A stretch of 64,000 nt of DNA from Kitagawia praeruptora (GCA_037693485.1 CM075344.1:18994501-19058500), one strand, 5' to 3'; positions 1 through 10,940 are shown, counted from the first letter of the stretch. Notes: generated by a model not told the origin, from the sequence alone. Made by a program: numbers and translations.

Positions 1-621
1 GAAGTTGCTTTTTCGTGGGAAATTGAGGATGAAGGTGAGAGTTTAATTCATCTGCAATACTTATCTGTGTGAATGAATTTAGTTGCATAGTCGTGTAATG
101 TTGGGATGTTGTCCTTTGAGCACATTGTTTATTATTTTTTTATGCATTGAACTGCATTTATGTGGAGTTCCGAAAGTTGATGTGGTATGTTTTTTTGTTT
201 CTTGACTTATGCAGTAACTTGTAAAAGTACCCATCTTTAAGTATACTGTGTTTGCATGAGTGCAAGTGCATAGACACAGTTTATGATGGATGGTTACAAA
301 ATAGTATATTATAAAGGCTACTTCATCTACGTACATCAACTACGCACTTTATTACAATTAATTTATGTGTACATCAATTATAGCAGGCATTACATCAGAT
401 ATGGCATGTTGCTCGTTTAGCAATGTTATATAACCCACCTCTTTTAAGGATGATGCTTTGTCTATGTTGTCTAAACGTTGAGATTTGAGTTTATCTTTAT
501 TTCTTTTATTTTACTACTTCAGACTTCTGCTTGTCTTAAATACTTCAGACTTTGATGAGTATGTATATTGATTTCTGTTATCATTTACAATATGACCAGC
601 TATTGTTTGTGTATATTGTAG

Positions 622-771
622 GGGAAGGTGCCCATTGATGATATGCTGATGGCAGAATGGATGGCGGAGGATACAGAGTCCGATGAAGATTGTGATATAT
701 TTGAGTTCTTCACCTCCTCAGGTTATCTCCAAAGGCGGTCCAAAAATTATTGGTTAAATGTTACGGAGTAG
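622..771 (+). CDS. Last exon of an unrecognised gene inside the CACTA element (partial)
   Basis: An acceptor (TATATTGTAG) precedes an open stretch of 49 codons ending in TAG at 769-771. The peptide is acidic: it begins GKVPIDDMLMAEWMAEDTES, continues with DEDCDIFEFF and ends WLNVTE. A donor-like GAAG|GTGAGA at 31-36 suggests that positions 2-34 are the preceding exon, in the same phase, with an intron of about 590 bp. Neither piece is recognisable. Its place just upstream of the subterminal repeats suggests it is the C-terminus of a transposon-encoded protein on the plus strand. The bulk of the gene lies left of the window, so the function is unknown. Confidence 0.4.
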   Translation, partial: GKVPIDDMLMAEWMAEDTESDEDCDIFEFFTSSGYLQRRSKNYWLNVTE

Positions 772-1149
772 TTGTTGTGAACTTTATTTACGTTTTAGAT
801 GTTTGTAAAACAATCGAAGTTTATGTAGTATGGTGTAAGCTGTTGTTTATGGATGGGTATGGATCCTTGAATTGTAAACATTCTGAATTTTATTTGAATT
901 TGAACGCTTATTAAATTGTGGTGTGTACGAACAGCTTTTAAAAAATTGATTTTAAAGCCAATAAATGGCTGGGAAGCAGGAAATGTAGCAAAAAATCTGT
1001 CGTAAGTATTGGATTCATAAAACTTATGACAGAAATATCTGTCGCAAGTATTGGATTCAAAGAATTTATGACGAATGTTCTTCATTCAATTCCTGTCATA
1101 AGTTGTAATTATATAAAATATTTGATTTTAATTTCCAAATAAAAAAAAT

Positions 1150-1318
1150 CAGAATTTGTGACAAAAATATGGAACTTGTGACAAAAACTACAATTTGTGA
1201 CAATTCAGACTATGTGACAAAATTTGAAACTTGTGACAAGATTCGGAACTTGTGACAAAACTCGGAACTTGTGACCAAATTAGAAACTTGTGACAAAATT
1301 AGGAACTTGTGACCGTAT
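1150..1318 (+). repeat. CACTA subterminal repeat array (ACTTGTGACAAAA)
   Basis: About nine imperfect copies of AACTTGTGACAAAA occur at a spacing of roughly 19-20 bp, just inside the CACTA end. Variants change the first bases (AATTTGTGAC) or the last (TGACCAAATT). In En/Spm elements such arrays bind the TNPA-type protein. Degenerate CGTCATAAG / CGTCGTAA motifs continue on both sides (about 1000-1150 and 1355-1405). Confidence 0.75.
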
Positions 1319-1426
1319 TTTCGAACTTTCAACTGGAGCAAAAACGACAGAACTTTTCCGTCATGAGGCATTTACGACGGATCTATTGTAAATTTTCCGT
1401 CGTAAAAGCCCAAATTTGTTGTAGTG

Positions 1427-2615
1427 AAACTACCCATACATCTACAAAAGAGATAGAAGATGAATATACACCAATTATGCTTAGACCCTTTATGTCTATA
1501 GAATTTGAAAACATAACCGTTGAAGAATAAGTTATCCATATTGATCATATAGGACAACATAATATATTTCTATTTATGCTACAAATCATGTTGATAAGCA
1601 ATCATGATCCTATGCTAGCATGGCAAGTTCTAAATCTCAAGATCCACTTTCACTTCACAAGAGATTAACAGATTAGATGTTAGCTACGCATCTAACAATT
1701 AAGCATAACCATACGAGGATATCAGATATACATCACATACAGATCTTTAAAGCATCAAGATTCTAAAGCTCCATAAATAAATCAGTTAGAATCCCATGAC
1801 AACGATTAGTTCATAATCGAACCGCTCGTCATCATGTGATCTGATGAAGCCATGATAATAAACAAAGTTTGAATAAAAGTAATATTGCTAAAGTAATGAG
1901 TTAAGAAAACAAATCCCAAAAACATCCAAGAGTTCGCCTAATTGGAAGAAAACAAAAGTAGATCTAGATCTCCGTTGTTTGTCACGAGCGTTGGAATCCT
2001 TCTCCAAGTCTGAATCTCCGTTTTCGGATCTCTCTCTGTGTTATGAAGGGTGTTGATTCTAAGTAATTGATACGAATTACAAGGATAGGATATGTTTATA
2101 TATGCCCTAGAAGTCTTTTCCAGCAAGAAAAGTCATAAAAATAGCAATTTAATTCGAAACAGGAAAGAAATCAGGATATTCCAGGATTGGCCGGCGCACC
2201 ATGCGCTGCCAGGGCGCAGTCTACGCGGCAAGTTTCTGTCCAGATTTTTATTTTGCTTCAGACTTCAAGAAAATTCCCCAGGCTTCGCGTGGATAGTAAG
2301 ATCGCTGAAAATGGACTTCTAGAACTCCAGATATGGCCAAAACAGTGTAGACTGCGCAACCTACCGGAAAATCCGAATTTTCAACAATTTGCTCATTTCT
2401 CATCCATTTTCTCTTCCGATTCTTTTGTCAATTCCCGTTCCAATTCTTGAGCATGAATCCACCATGAAACATGCAAATGTATCTTCCCTGCCTCAAGATA
2501 TTAACCATGCACAATCACACTAAAAACGAATCAAAACACGACATACTTGAGGCCAAGTTAATCAATTTAAGCCGATCGGAAGCGTTCCAAGTGGATATAA
2601 AATACACTTATCACA
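1427..2615 (-). mobile_element. Probable 3' LTR (left end uncertain) of the Athila-like element
   Basis: On the minus strand a polypurine tract (2616-2626) is followed at 2615 by TGTGATAAGTG, a plausible LTR start. A TATATAAA box lies on the minus strand at 2102-2095, as expected for an LTR promoter. I could not find the matching 5' LTR beside the primer site at 6356-6375, so the left boundary is not fixed; the CACTA end at 1426 may have inserted into this LTR. No gene is visible in the stretch. Confidence 0.4.
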
Positions 2616-4158
2616 CCCCCAAACTTAAACCGATGTTTGTCCTCAAGCATAAATAGACTCTATACAAACTAAATGCAATGCAGTGCATGAATGCAACTAT
2701 TATGAAAATGCAACAATCCCCTCGAACTAACCAAAACTTACTAGCAAACAAATATCTCAAAGAATGCAACTAAATCCAAATAGAGCTCGACTAAGTCCCC
2801 GTATACTAACAACACATGTACAGAAACGTGCATGTGTGCGATGCTCATCAGATATACTCCTAACACTAGATCGAAATCATACACATTTTTCGCCAAGACA
2901 ATCACATGTTTATAAATAGAATAGACGGTAAACACTTCATAACCTAGAAACACCTCCATCGTCATTTAAGTTAGACAGAAATTCATGCTTTATTACTAAA
3001 CAACAACTATGACACAAAACACAATACATATGCTTATTTAACCGTGCAATGGATGAGACCCCAAAAGGCTTATACAATAATACTCATGTAGCGAGCGTTA
3101 GGTTAGTGGATCCCAGACTATAAAAGCCTTAGGTCACTAGGCACAAAGTCCCCGCGAACTTAATTGCTCGAGTATTAAAGAGCTCACCCTGGTTAATTTT
3201 GCATTTACACAACTAAACAATTTACATAACATTTTTTTTTCTTTTGACTCTTTTTTTTTCTTTTTTTATATGCAATCTGGAATGAGAATTCTCATTTCCA
3301 ACCCTAGACTACTCATAAAATATGAGCCGGCTACTAGCCATTTGACGCCTAGCCATTATTGACACTATTAATAATTAGCATGAAATCCCTGTTTTCCCCC
3401 AAACTTATACTTTAGTGCTCCTACGCTATCAAGGGAATAACGAAAATTCTAAATATAAAGAAGTGATTAAATGTAAAACAACCAAACAAGGATGACCTTA
3501 ACCTAGCCCAAAAGCAAACGATGAGACTGTGTAAAATTTATGTTTCTGAAGCATGCAAGTCAATTTCATAAGAACTATAAATCAACCCTTTATTCATCAT
3601 TACCACACTCAATTAGACATCTACCTACCAATCAGAATTAGCTCATTCTAAGGGATCATGAACATGTATGCCATGAAAATGCAACTAAAATGGACTCACA
3701 TGGTAAAACAAACAAAATAACAAAATGCCCTACATGAAACAAACATGCAATCATACGAACAAATATGAATGAACTACCACTAACATGCAAAGTATATGAT
3801 TCCTACATGAACAAATGACACACTAACACTACTCATCCCAAAATCACCCCCAAACTTATAATATTCAATGTCCCCATTGAATTGAAGGTAATACAAGGGA
3901 TAGCAGAAAACATACCTAGTTATCAGCAGGATCACCCTCCTCGGGTGGTGAATCTGGTGGTGGATAAGTGGTGTGAGTTCCAAAAACAGGCCAAGTGACC
4001 TCTATACCCTCCGCACGAAAATAGTAATCCAGAATTATGAAGAATTGCGGAAAATGCTCTTTTATTGAAAGCAGGAAATCCATGGGTTGCCTTCCAGGAA
4101 GCGCCTTTGTTTAAAGTCTTTAGCTAGACATGGCAATGACTTTTTCACTTGAAAATTT
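2616..4158 (-). other. 3' non-coding region of the Athila-like element with three polypurine-like tracts
   Basis: No ORF of substance is present. The motif CCCCCAAACTTA (minus strand TAAGTTTGGGGG) occurs three times, near 2616, 3395 and 3846; the one at 2616 abuts the presumed LTR and is the likely functional polypurine tract. Near 4085-4125 the minus strand has TTAAACAAAGGCGCTTCCTG followed by GAAGGCAACCCATGG, a block I recognise from the 3' region of plant gag-only Ty3 derivatives. A T-rich stretch (A-rich on the minus strand) lies at 3232-3270. Confidence 0.5.
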
Positions 4159-6183
4159 CTACATCGTATCTCTATATGGCCATTTAATTATCTTTTTCGG
4201 GGCAACATCCTTGATGACAAGTTTTAGTCTTCTTTGCTCCTCAAAAGTGTCAGTAACATTGTCTTCTTCACTACCCGACAAGTTAACAACAATAATAATA
4301 GGCAAAGTAGATGATTGACCCAAATATGCATACCTCAGGTGATCTGGTGGTTTAAGCTCGAGTCTGGAAGCCTCTTCAACATGATGATTCTTAACTACCA
4401 AAGACTGATCAAGAGTGGAAATAGATGGATTAGGAACGGAAGTGGGTGGTTCACCAACAGAAGTCTTAACAACGGACTTAGGATCAAAAGAACTATCCTC
4501 AAGTTGGATTTCATGCTTAGAACATATGACCTTCAATTCTTCTAACATCTCATCAGAAGTAAAATTCTTATACAACTCATGAAGATCTTTATTATCCTTA
4601 TACTCGAACAAAACATCTTTCTCAAGAAAAGACTCAATTGCACTATCCTCGAGATTCGACCATGGAACAACCTCATCAATCAGCACCTTAGAATCCCAGA
4701 GATCAGCCAAACCTAGTGACTCACAGTCTTCCTCCTCATCACTATCCACCACAGGTTCTGACAAAACAAAATGTTCTTCTTTTTCTGTAGGGTCCTGATC
4801 ATGAATTTCTTCTTCATCTTCAATTGCTGAATTCTGATCGTTCGTGACTTTTCCAGATCTGAGTGTTATGGTATTAACATGCTCCTTGCCATCTTGTTTT
4901 CCTAGATTTACCTCTGTGTCACTCGGAAGAACTCCCTGCGGCCTTTTGAGTAAGGCACTTACAAGTTGCCCTATCTAATTCTCTAACGTCTTGAGAGATG
5001 CTGCCTGACTTTTATACATCAATCTCAAATCTTCCAATTCAGATTTTTCCTCAGACGACTGACCAGCATTCCCATGAAATTGTTGATGAAATCCTGGTGA
5101 CTGAAATTGTTGCCTTGGGGCATACTGCTGATGAAACTGTTGCCCTTGATGCTGCTGAAAACATGAAGGATTGAACGGTTTAGCTCCAAATTGTTACCCT
5201 TGAAACGGCTGATAAGGCTACTGTGGCTGTTGGAAACCACCTTGATTGTTGCTCCAGTTGAAATTAGGATGATAGATGTTGGGAGTTGGCTGCTGCGATA
5301 TCTGAAAATTGCTCAAAAACTGCGCTGATTCAATAGATATGGCACATTGAGTCGTCTCATGTGCGCCCGCACATAGCTCATAAACACTAGCAACTTGGGG
5401 CACCCCATGCTTTGACATAGAATCCAATTTTTTATTAAGTGCCTCTAGCCGAGCTGCTAGAGCTGTGACTGTATTAACTTCCAGAAGTCCTGCTATTTTG
5501 CCTTGTGATAATCTCTGAGTTGGATTCTGGTATTCATTCGCAGCCATCATCTCAATCTACTCATAAGCTTCCTCATAGCTCTTAGCCCATAGAGCTCCAC
5601 CTGATGCTGCATCTAGCATGGGTCTTGACTGTGCACCCAAGCCATTATAAAAGCAGTTAATCACCATCCAATCAGGCATTCCATGATGAGGACACTTTCG
5701 AAGCATCTCCTTGTAGCGCTCCCAAGCTTCATACAAAGATTCTTCAGACTGCTGTGCAAATTGAGTTAGAGCGTTCCTGATTGCTGCTGTTTTAGCCATC
5801 GGGAAGAATTTAGTAAGAAACTTCTGAGCAAGATCCTCCCATGTAGTAATAGAACCGGCTGGAAAAGAGTGCAACTAGCCCTTGGCTTTATCCCTCAAAG
5901 AGAATGGGAAAAGTCTCAATTTCACAGCATCCTCAGACACACCGTTGGTTCTGAAAGTATCACAGATCTCAATGTAATTCCGGATGTGCATGTTAGGATC
6001 TTCAGTCGGAGCACCCCCAAACTAAACAGAGTTCTGCACCATCTGAATTATGCTAGGCTTGATTTCGAAAGTGTTAGTTGCAATAGCTGGCTTGACAATT
6101 CTAAATTGGATGTTATTGATGTTAGGCTGAGAAAAGTCCTTCAAAGCCTTAGTTTCTACTGCTCTTCCTACAGGTTCTCCCAT
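4159..6183 (-). pseudogene. gag: Athila-type Ty3 retrotransposon gag (with truncated pol N-terminus), six in-frame stops
   Basis: One reading frame runs from the ATG at 6183 to 4159 with no frameshift, broken only by stops at about 6024, 5877, 5559, 5220, 5196 and 4977. In order: an N-terminal MGEPVGRAVETKA segment; the gag core (FEIKPSIIQMVQ, LRLFPFSLRDKAKG, AGSITTWEDLAQKF, ESLYEAWERYKEMLRKCPHH); a Gln-rich linker; the Athila hallmark ITLRSGKV near 4860; and an acidic stretch ending with ELKPPDHLRYAYLGQ. That last motif normally sits just ahead of reverse transcriptase, but no RT follows. In Athila elements gag forms the particle. Five of the six stops are explained by C-to-T changes (CAG/CAA/TGG codons). 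The element is therefore a gag-only derivative that is now dead. Confidence 0.85.
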
Positions 6184-6355
6184 CTTTACTCTGCTTCAAG
6201 TTCTTCTTCTAGTTTACGAGTTTGAGAACGTGTTCGCATACACTACCAAGTACCTGAAACAGCAAGAAACAATCAACTATGTAAGAAACAATCCGAGTCA
6301 GTGAACTCTAACGACCAGTGATGACAAGCACAAAAACTAAAAATAAAACACCAAT

Positions 6356-6375
6356 GATCCCCGGCAACGGTGTCA
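6356..6375 (-). other. Primer binding site for tRNA-Asp
   Basis: The plus strand reads GATCCCCGGCAACGGTGTCA, matching the 3' end of plant tRNA-Asp (GATCCCCGGCAACGGCGCCA) except for two C-to-T changes. On the minus strand this is the primer binding site used by Athila/Tat elements, and it lies 173 bp upstream of the gag ATG. It is not a tRNA gene: no cloverleaf surrounds it. Confidence 0.85.
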
Positions 6376-7153
6376 AAAACCCGTGGTTGTCAAGCAGGCA
6401 AGATTTAACTAATATACTCCAATGTGAAGTTGGAATCATCTATCAATTTATATATAGTTTTTCCCAAATATCAACTGTTCTTTATACCCAATTATCTATT
6501 TTTTAGCAAAATTTAATAAAAACTAAATCAAGTTGAATGACAATGAAAGACTGACATGATAAAGTAATATTCCCTTCATACCTTTTTAATTATCACATCT
6601 GAAAAATTATGGGAAGGAGAGAATAAAAACAAGTCCAACAGCTTCCTTATTTGAGTTTCTAAGTTAGAATTTATGAAATTTAATGCAAAACACCACTCCA
6701 ACAGGTTTCTTAAAACACTAGGAATTATTAATCATTCCCCTTTTTTTGAGTAATGTCTAGCCATCCATAACTCTATTTTTATCAATTAAAAATTCACTTC
6801 ACTCCAATTTTGTACTTCTATTTTCTGTCTTACATTTAAATTTATTATTTTAATAATAGTAAGGAATAAATATAGAAATGATTGTTGGAGTTTATAGACA
6901 TATAAAATTCTTGAATCATTAAAAATCATTAATTTAGTATATTTATAAAAAATAAACTAAGAATATATTGGACTTGCTCTAATATTTTTACTTAGCGACT
7001 GTTAGATTTGGAGTCTCAAAAGTCAATGGATGTTATCTTGGACATAATCAATCACGTTAAGTAATTTATAATTAGCAATAATACAGATGTTTTTTGTCAT
7101 TCATGGCGTAAACAGTTGTTTATCCCCTAATCCTGCTGACATGCTCTTATATA
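6376..7153. other. AT-rich stretch without a recognised gene
   Basis: This would be the place for the 5' LTR of the minus-strand Athila-like element, but nothing here matches the presumed 3' LTR at 1427-2615. I see no ORF, splice structure or terminal repeat that I can name. Confidence 0.5.
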
Positions 7154-7423
7154 CTCCCTCCGTCCCAACCAAATGTTTACATTTGGTTTGGGCACGGAGA
7201 CCAAGGAAAAATATAAATAAGGAGGAGAGAAGTAGGAAAAATGAGTAAAGTGGTGGGACCCATCACTATATAATGTATAAAATGAGTTAGTGGAGAAAAT
7301 TAGTGGATGTAGTTGATTTTTATATAATAAAACTTTACTATTTTAGGAAAGTTTAGAAATGTAAAGAATTGGATGGGACATCCCAAAAAGGAAAGTGTAA
7401 ACAAATGGATGGGACAGAGGGAG
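7154..7423. mobile_element. Stowaway MITE (Tc1/mariner type)
   Basis: The 270-bp segment starts CTCCCTCCGTCCCAACC and ends GGATGGGACAGAGGGAG, near-perfect inverted repeats of the Stowaway consensus CTCCCTCCGTCCC. It is flanked by TA on both sides (7152-7153 and 7424-7425). It is non-coding and can form a long hairpin. Confidence 0.93.
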
Positions 7424-7688
7424 TATTAACTAAACATCCAGCAAGTCAATGGATCAAGGAATTGTTAATCAGCAAGTAAACTCTTACTATATATTTTAAT
7501 TCTTTTGTTTATATTTTTTAATTAGAAAAAAATTACGATAAAAAACCAGCAATAAATAGAGGGTAAAACATCAACTAATACAAAATATAATCTCTTGATA
7601 TAAATTTTTATGAAACACCAATATGTAGATCGTATAACATTTTATAAAATACCAACAAATATATAACCTTTATAACCTTTATTAATAT

Positions 7689-9314
7689 CTAGCTTATAAC
7701 CCGTGCGATGCATAGATTTCTTTTGATATGTAATAAATTTTATTTTATGTTATAATTACTTTTTATATAATAATTATTTACAATATTTTATGTTAATTTT
7801 AACTTAAATTATTTAATAAAAATTTAATTAATGATATGCATGGTTTAAAACTTATATTATAAAATTTTAAAATAAACATGTCGTTGATGGAATTCGAACC
7901 TTGAAATTTTAGTAAATTAATTTAATTATATAATATATCTAATCATTAGATCTAACGGTTCTGATTTTTTACTAAAAAATTCGTAGTATACGAAATTCTA
8001 TTATATTTTGTTAGTAATTAGAAGATATGATGTGATTTTTTTGGGTATATTTTAATTATTGCAAGAATTAACGTGCTTAAATTAGGAAAAAATATTATTG
8101 ATTGGAAGATATAAATTTATAAAATTATAATAAAAAGGTAACCGGTTTTAATTTGAAAGGAAATATTATAATTTGAAGATATTATACGATTGATGTTTTT
8201 AGGCATTTATAAAGGGTAATATCTTTAACTAAAAGTAAATGTAAAAAAGATAATCGATTAATTACCATTAATTATTTTATGTTATTATTTATTTTAGGTA
8301 ATTTAATAGTATAGATATCGAATATATTTTTCTTTTTAATGAAGATTTATACTAATGTTTCCTTATAAATCAAAAAAGTAACGTGTTTTAATTCGAAAGA
8401 AAATATTCAAGATTGGAAGATATGATACGATTGATGTTTTTAGGTGTTTATAAAAAGTAATATCTTCAATGTGAAAAAGGCAATCGAACTTCTATAATTT
8501 TTATTTACAATATGTTTTAATTAATTTTAGCTAAGGGTACTAAATAGTTGGAGATGCTCTTGCTATGCATGACTTTCTGGACTCTTTCGAGAAAATCTAC
8601 GGTCTCCGGTGCTATTATGTCGTTAGACAATTTGCGCTTTGTTGTTGTGTTTATTATTCTGTTATAAGTGAATTAGTTTAGTTACTTTTTTTTGTTAGGC
8701 TTGCGTTTTTTTTGTTGGTTTTATGTATTTTATTAAATAATTAAAAAATATGATGTGATAAAATTAGTTTTAAATCAAAAAGGTAACGTGTTTTAATTCG
8801 AAAGGATATATTATGATTAAAAGATATGATATGATTGATGTTTTTAGGTGTTTATAAAAGTTAATATCTTTAACTAAAAGTAAATGTAAAAAGGCAATTG
8901 ACTAATTACCATTAATTATTTTATATTATTATTTATTTTAGGTGTTTTAATAATATAGATATCGAATATATATTTTTTATTGAAGAATTATACTAATGTT
9001 TCCTTATAAATCAAAAGGTAATGTGTTTTAATTCATAAGGAAATATTCATGATTGGAAGATATGATACGATTGATGTTTTTAGTTATTTATAAAAAGTAA
9101 TATGTTCAAATAAATGTAAATGTGAAAAATGTGAAAAAGGTAGTCGACTAATTAGCATTAATTATTTTATGTAATTATTTATTTTATGTGTCTTCATAGT
9201 ATAGATATAGAATATATTTTTCTTTTTGATGAAGGATAAATAATTAAATTTAACAAGTACCAAAAGACAGGTACCAAAACTTTTGATGTTTCGATTTTTA
9301 TATAATAGTATAGA
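7689..9314 (-). mobile_element. Non-autonomous Helitron A
   Basis: On the minus strand the segment starts TCTATACTATTATATAAAAA at 9314, preceded by A. It ends with a GC-rich near-palindrome (CTATGCATCGCACGGG) followed by TTATAAGCTAG at 7689. This matches Helitron structure: 5' TC, and a 3' hairpin about 10 nt before CTRR. The base after CTAG is A rather than the canonical T, so the 3' flank may have mutated. It encodes no Rep/helicase. The inside is dominated by four copies of a repeat of about 240 bp. Confidence 0.65.
8130..9230. repeat. Four copies of a ~240-bp repeat inside Helitron A
   Basis: The core GATATGATACGATTGATG followed by TTTTTAGG (with variants) starts near 8175, 8418, 8823 and 9058. 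It is preceded in three or four copies by AACGTGTTTTAATTCG and followed by TTATAAA and AATATCTT. Most copies also carry a TAATAGTATAGATATCGAAT block. Spacing is about 240 bp except between copies 2 and 3, where about 165 bp of unrelated sequence (about 8530-8740) is interposed. Confidence 0.75.
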
Positions 9315-9319
9315 TTGTC

Positions 9320-9492
9320 TATATTTAATATTTTGAGTTGGAATATTCTTGAACATGGAAATCGTGAAAAGAGTTAAAAGTCCACAGCTATCAACTTTCA
9401 ACTCCTTTAAATCCGGCACGTGGAACTCGAAATTTACATCATCGAAAAAACTGAAGAACAACTGATGAGAGTTGAGGGAGTCTGAACGGAAC
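9320..9492 (-). pseudogene. CNL resistance-gene LRR exon fragment
   Basis: Downstream of an acceptor (TTTCTGTAG, minus strand) the exon starts at 9492 and includes FEFHVPDLKELKVDSC and GLLTLFTISMF, a C-terminal leucine-rich-repeat signature of CC-NB-LRR resistance proteins. It is clearly related to the terminal exon at 19361-19537, which shares the GTTCC exon start and the FEFH.P.LK motif. The 3' part has lost similarity, and it lies in the 215-bp gap between Helitrons A and B. No other part of the gene is visible nearby, so it is a relic. Confidence 0.7.
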
Positions 9493-9622
9493 CTACAGAA
9501 ACGGTTAACGTGTATTATTATTATTATTACTAGCTTATAAATCGTGCAATGCACGATTTCTTTTTAAATATTTGAAAATATATTAAATTTTACATATTAT
9601 TAATTTTCATATTAAATTGTTC

Positions 9623-9625
<3 letters not shown>

Positions 9626-9658
<33 letters not shown>
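9626..9658. repeat. (TA)n microsatellite
   Basis: An uninterrupted TA dinucleotide run inside Helitron B. Confidence 0.95.
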
Positions 9659-9663
<5 letters not shown>

Positions 9664-9950
9664 ATACGTTCGATTAAATATTTGTACTATATCTTTAATT
9701 CTTAAATTTTGATTTGGACTATTACAATCCACGTGAAATTAACAAAATAATTTTTAATTTAATGATGGTTTAATAATTTTTTCTAATTAAATCTACGCAG
9801 AAACAATGAAGAGAAGAAATTGACGATTTTTTACGTCGAAAATTCTATTTGATTTATGAATTCTACTTATAATGCATTAAATCATTATTAAATATTATTT
9901 AAATAATTATTATTTAAATCATCATTCTACTTAAATCATTATTATTTAAA

Positions 9951-9951
<1 letters not shown>

Positions 9952-9992
<41 letters not shown>

Positions 9993-10015
9993 TACTTATT
10001 ATTATTATTATTATT
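9952..10015. repeat. (ATT)n microsatellite
   Basis: A perfect ATT run to about 9991, then an interrupted continuation. It lies inside Helitron B next to several AATCATTATT-type imperfect repeats. Confidence 0.95.
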
Positions 10016-10559
10016 TAAATCATAATTCTACTTATTATGGTTTATTTTCTCGTAATTATCTTTTCTTTTGAGATTCTGAGCATTTGAATAATAATTATTA
10101 AATCATCACTAAATTAAAGCTAATTTTATGAGTTTCGCGTGGATCGTAAAATCATCCAAATTTGATTATTAGATCTCAAGATAAAGCCCAAAAAGTAAAT
10201 ATGAATTTTTTAATACTAGTAAATAAATAAATAAAATTTAATTATACTACAGCCTTTTTTAATTATATCCTTTTCAGATTATAATTTTCTTATTAAAATT
10301 TAATTCTAATACAACCTTTTTTGAATTATATCCTTTTTAGATTATAATTTCCTTTTTAAAATTCACTTCTAATGCAAGCTTTTCTAATTATATCCTTTTT
10401 AGATTATAATTTTCTTTTTAATGTGATCTAATCTTGATCGTCTATTTTCAATCCAACGGATCATATGATTTTGGTAGTACAACGACCAAAAAATTGGATA
10501 AGATCCCTCTTATGCTTATTATATATATAAGGATATAATTATTAAAAGATATTTACATA

Positions 10560-10940
10560 TTATATATTCTGGGATGCTGCTTTTATTTATATTATGAATA
10601 ATAGGGAATTTATTTATGAGTGTTTGGAGTTACTTGGTATGTCTTGTGCTCCAAGTCAGTATTTATGTATTTAAGTATTGATTTGATGAATGAATAAAAC
10701 ATAACCTTGAGAGCATATTTATCATGTTATCAAGAGCCTAGATTATCCCCGTAAGAGTTTGCGGGTACAAGGAAAATTAAACCTGCTAGAGTTAGTAGGT
10801 ATGAGAATAATTAACACTACGAGAGTTCATGGTGTGTGAAGAATCCTGCAAGAGTTGATGGGTGAGAAAAATAACATTACGAGAGTTCATGGTGTGAGGG
10901 TAAAAAAAACTTGCGAGAGTTCGTGGGTGAAAAAAATCAA
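10560..10940 (+). mobile_element. Copia LTR 3' end, primer site and repeat-bearing leader (fragment)
   Basis: TGTTATCAAGAGCC near 10718 resembles the initiator-Met primer site TGGTATCAGAGCC of Copia elements, so an LTR would end just before it. The following leader holds six imperfect copies of a unit of about 33 bp (ACGAGAGTTCATGGTGTGA and relatives) between 10750 and 10940. No gag follows, so the element is truncated. Helitron B ends only about 25 bp before this segment. Confidence 0.5.
10750..10940 (+). repeat. Six ~33-bp tandem repeats in a retrotransposon leader
   Basis: The unit core is GAGAGTTCATGGTGTG, with variants AAGAGTTTGCGGGTAC, TAGAGTTAGTAGGTAT, AAGAGTTGATGGGTGA and GAGAGTTCGTGGGTGA. 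Each is followed by a purine-rich AT spacer. Confidence 0.7.

Larger units (their letters stand above)
1..1426 (+). mobile_element. Right part of a CACTA (En/Spm-like) DNA transposon
   Basis: The right terminus reads TTTGTTGTAGTG and ends at 1426, which in reverse complement is CACTACAACAAA, a typical CACTA terminus. Just inside it are nine copies of a short subterminal repeat and several ACGACGG / CCGTCGTAA motifs, the usual binding-site array of these elements. The left end lies outside the window, so the element length and its 3-bp target duplication cannot be checked. A short terminal coding exon (622-771) lies inside. This family differs from the CACTA at 21108-31733, whose subterminal motif is CAGACAAC. 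Confidence 0.8.
9530..10533 (-). mobile_element. Non-autonomous Helitron B (about 1 kb)
   Basis: On the minus strand the element starts TCCTTATATATATAATAAGC at 10533, preceded by A. It ends with a 7-bp stem hairpin (ATCGTGC-AAT-GCACGAT, 9541-9557) and TTATAAGCTAG at 9530, followed by T. This is the full Helitron signature: insertion between A and T, a 3' hairpin close to CTAG, and no target duplication. It contains only AT-rich DNA, with a (TA)n run at 9626-9658 and an (ATT)n run at 9952-9991, and no ORF. Confidence 0.8.

Noticed and set aside
6356..6375. tRNA-Asp-like sequence
   Set aside because: Only the 3' end of the tRNA is matched and no cloverleaf is possible around it; it is the primer binding site of the retrotransposon.
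9952..10015. Regular short repeats that could be mistaken for a CRISPR-like array
   Set aside because: Simple ATT microsatellite in plant nuclear DNA; there are no unique spacers.
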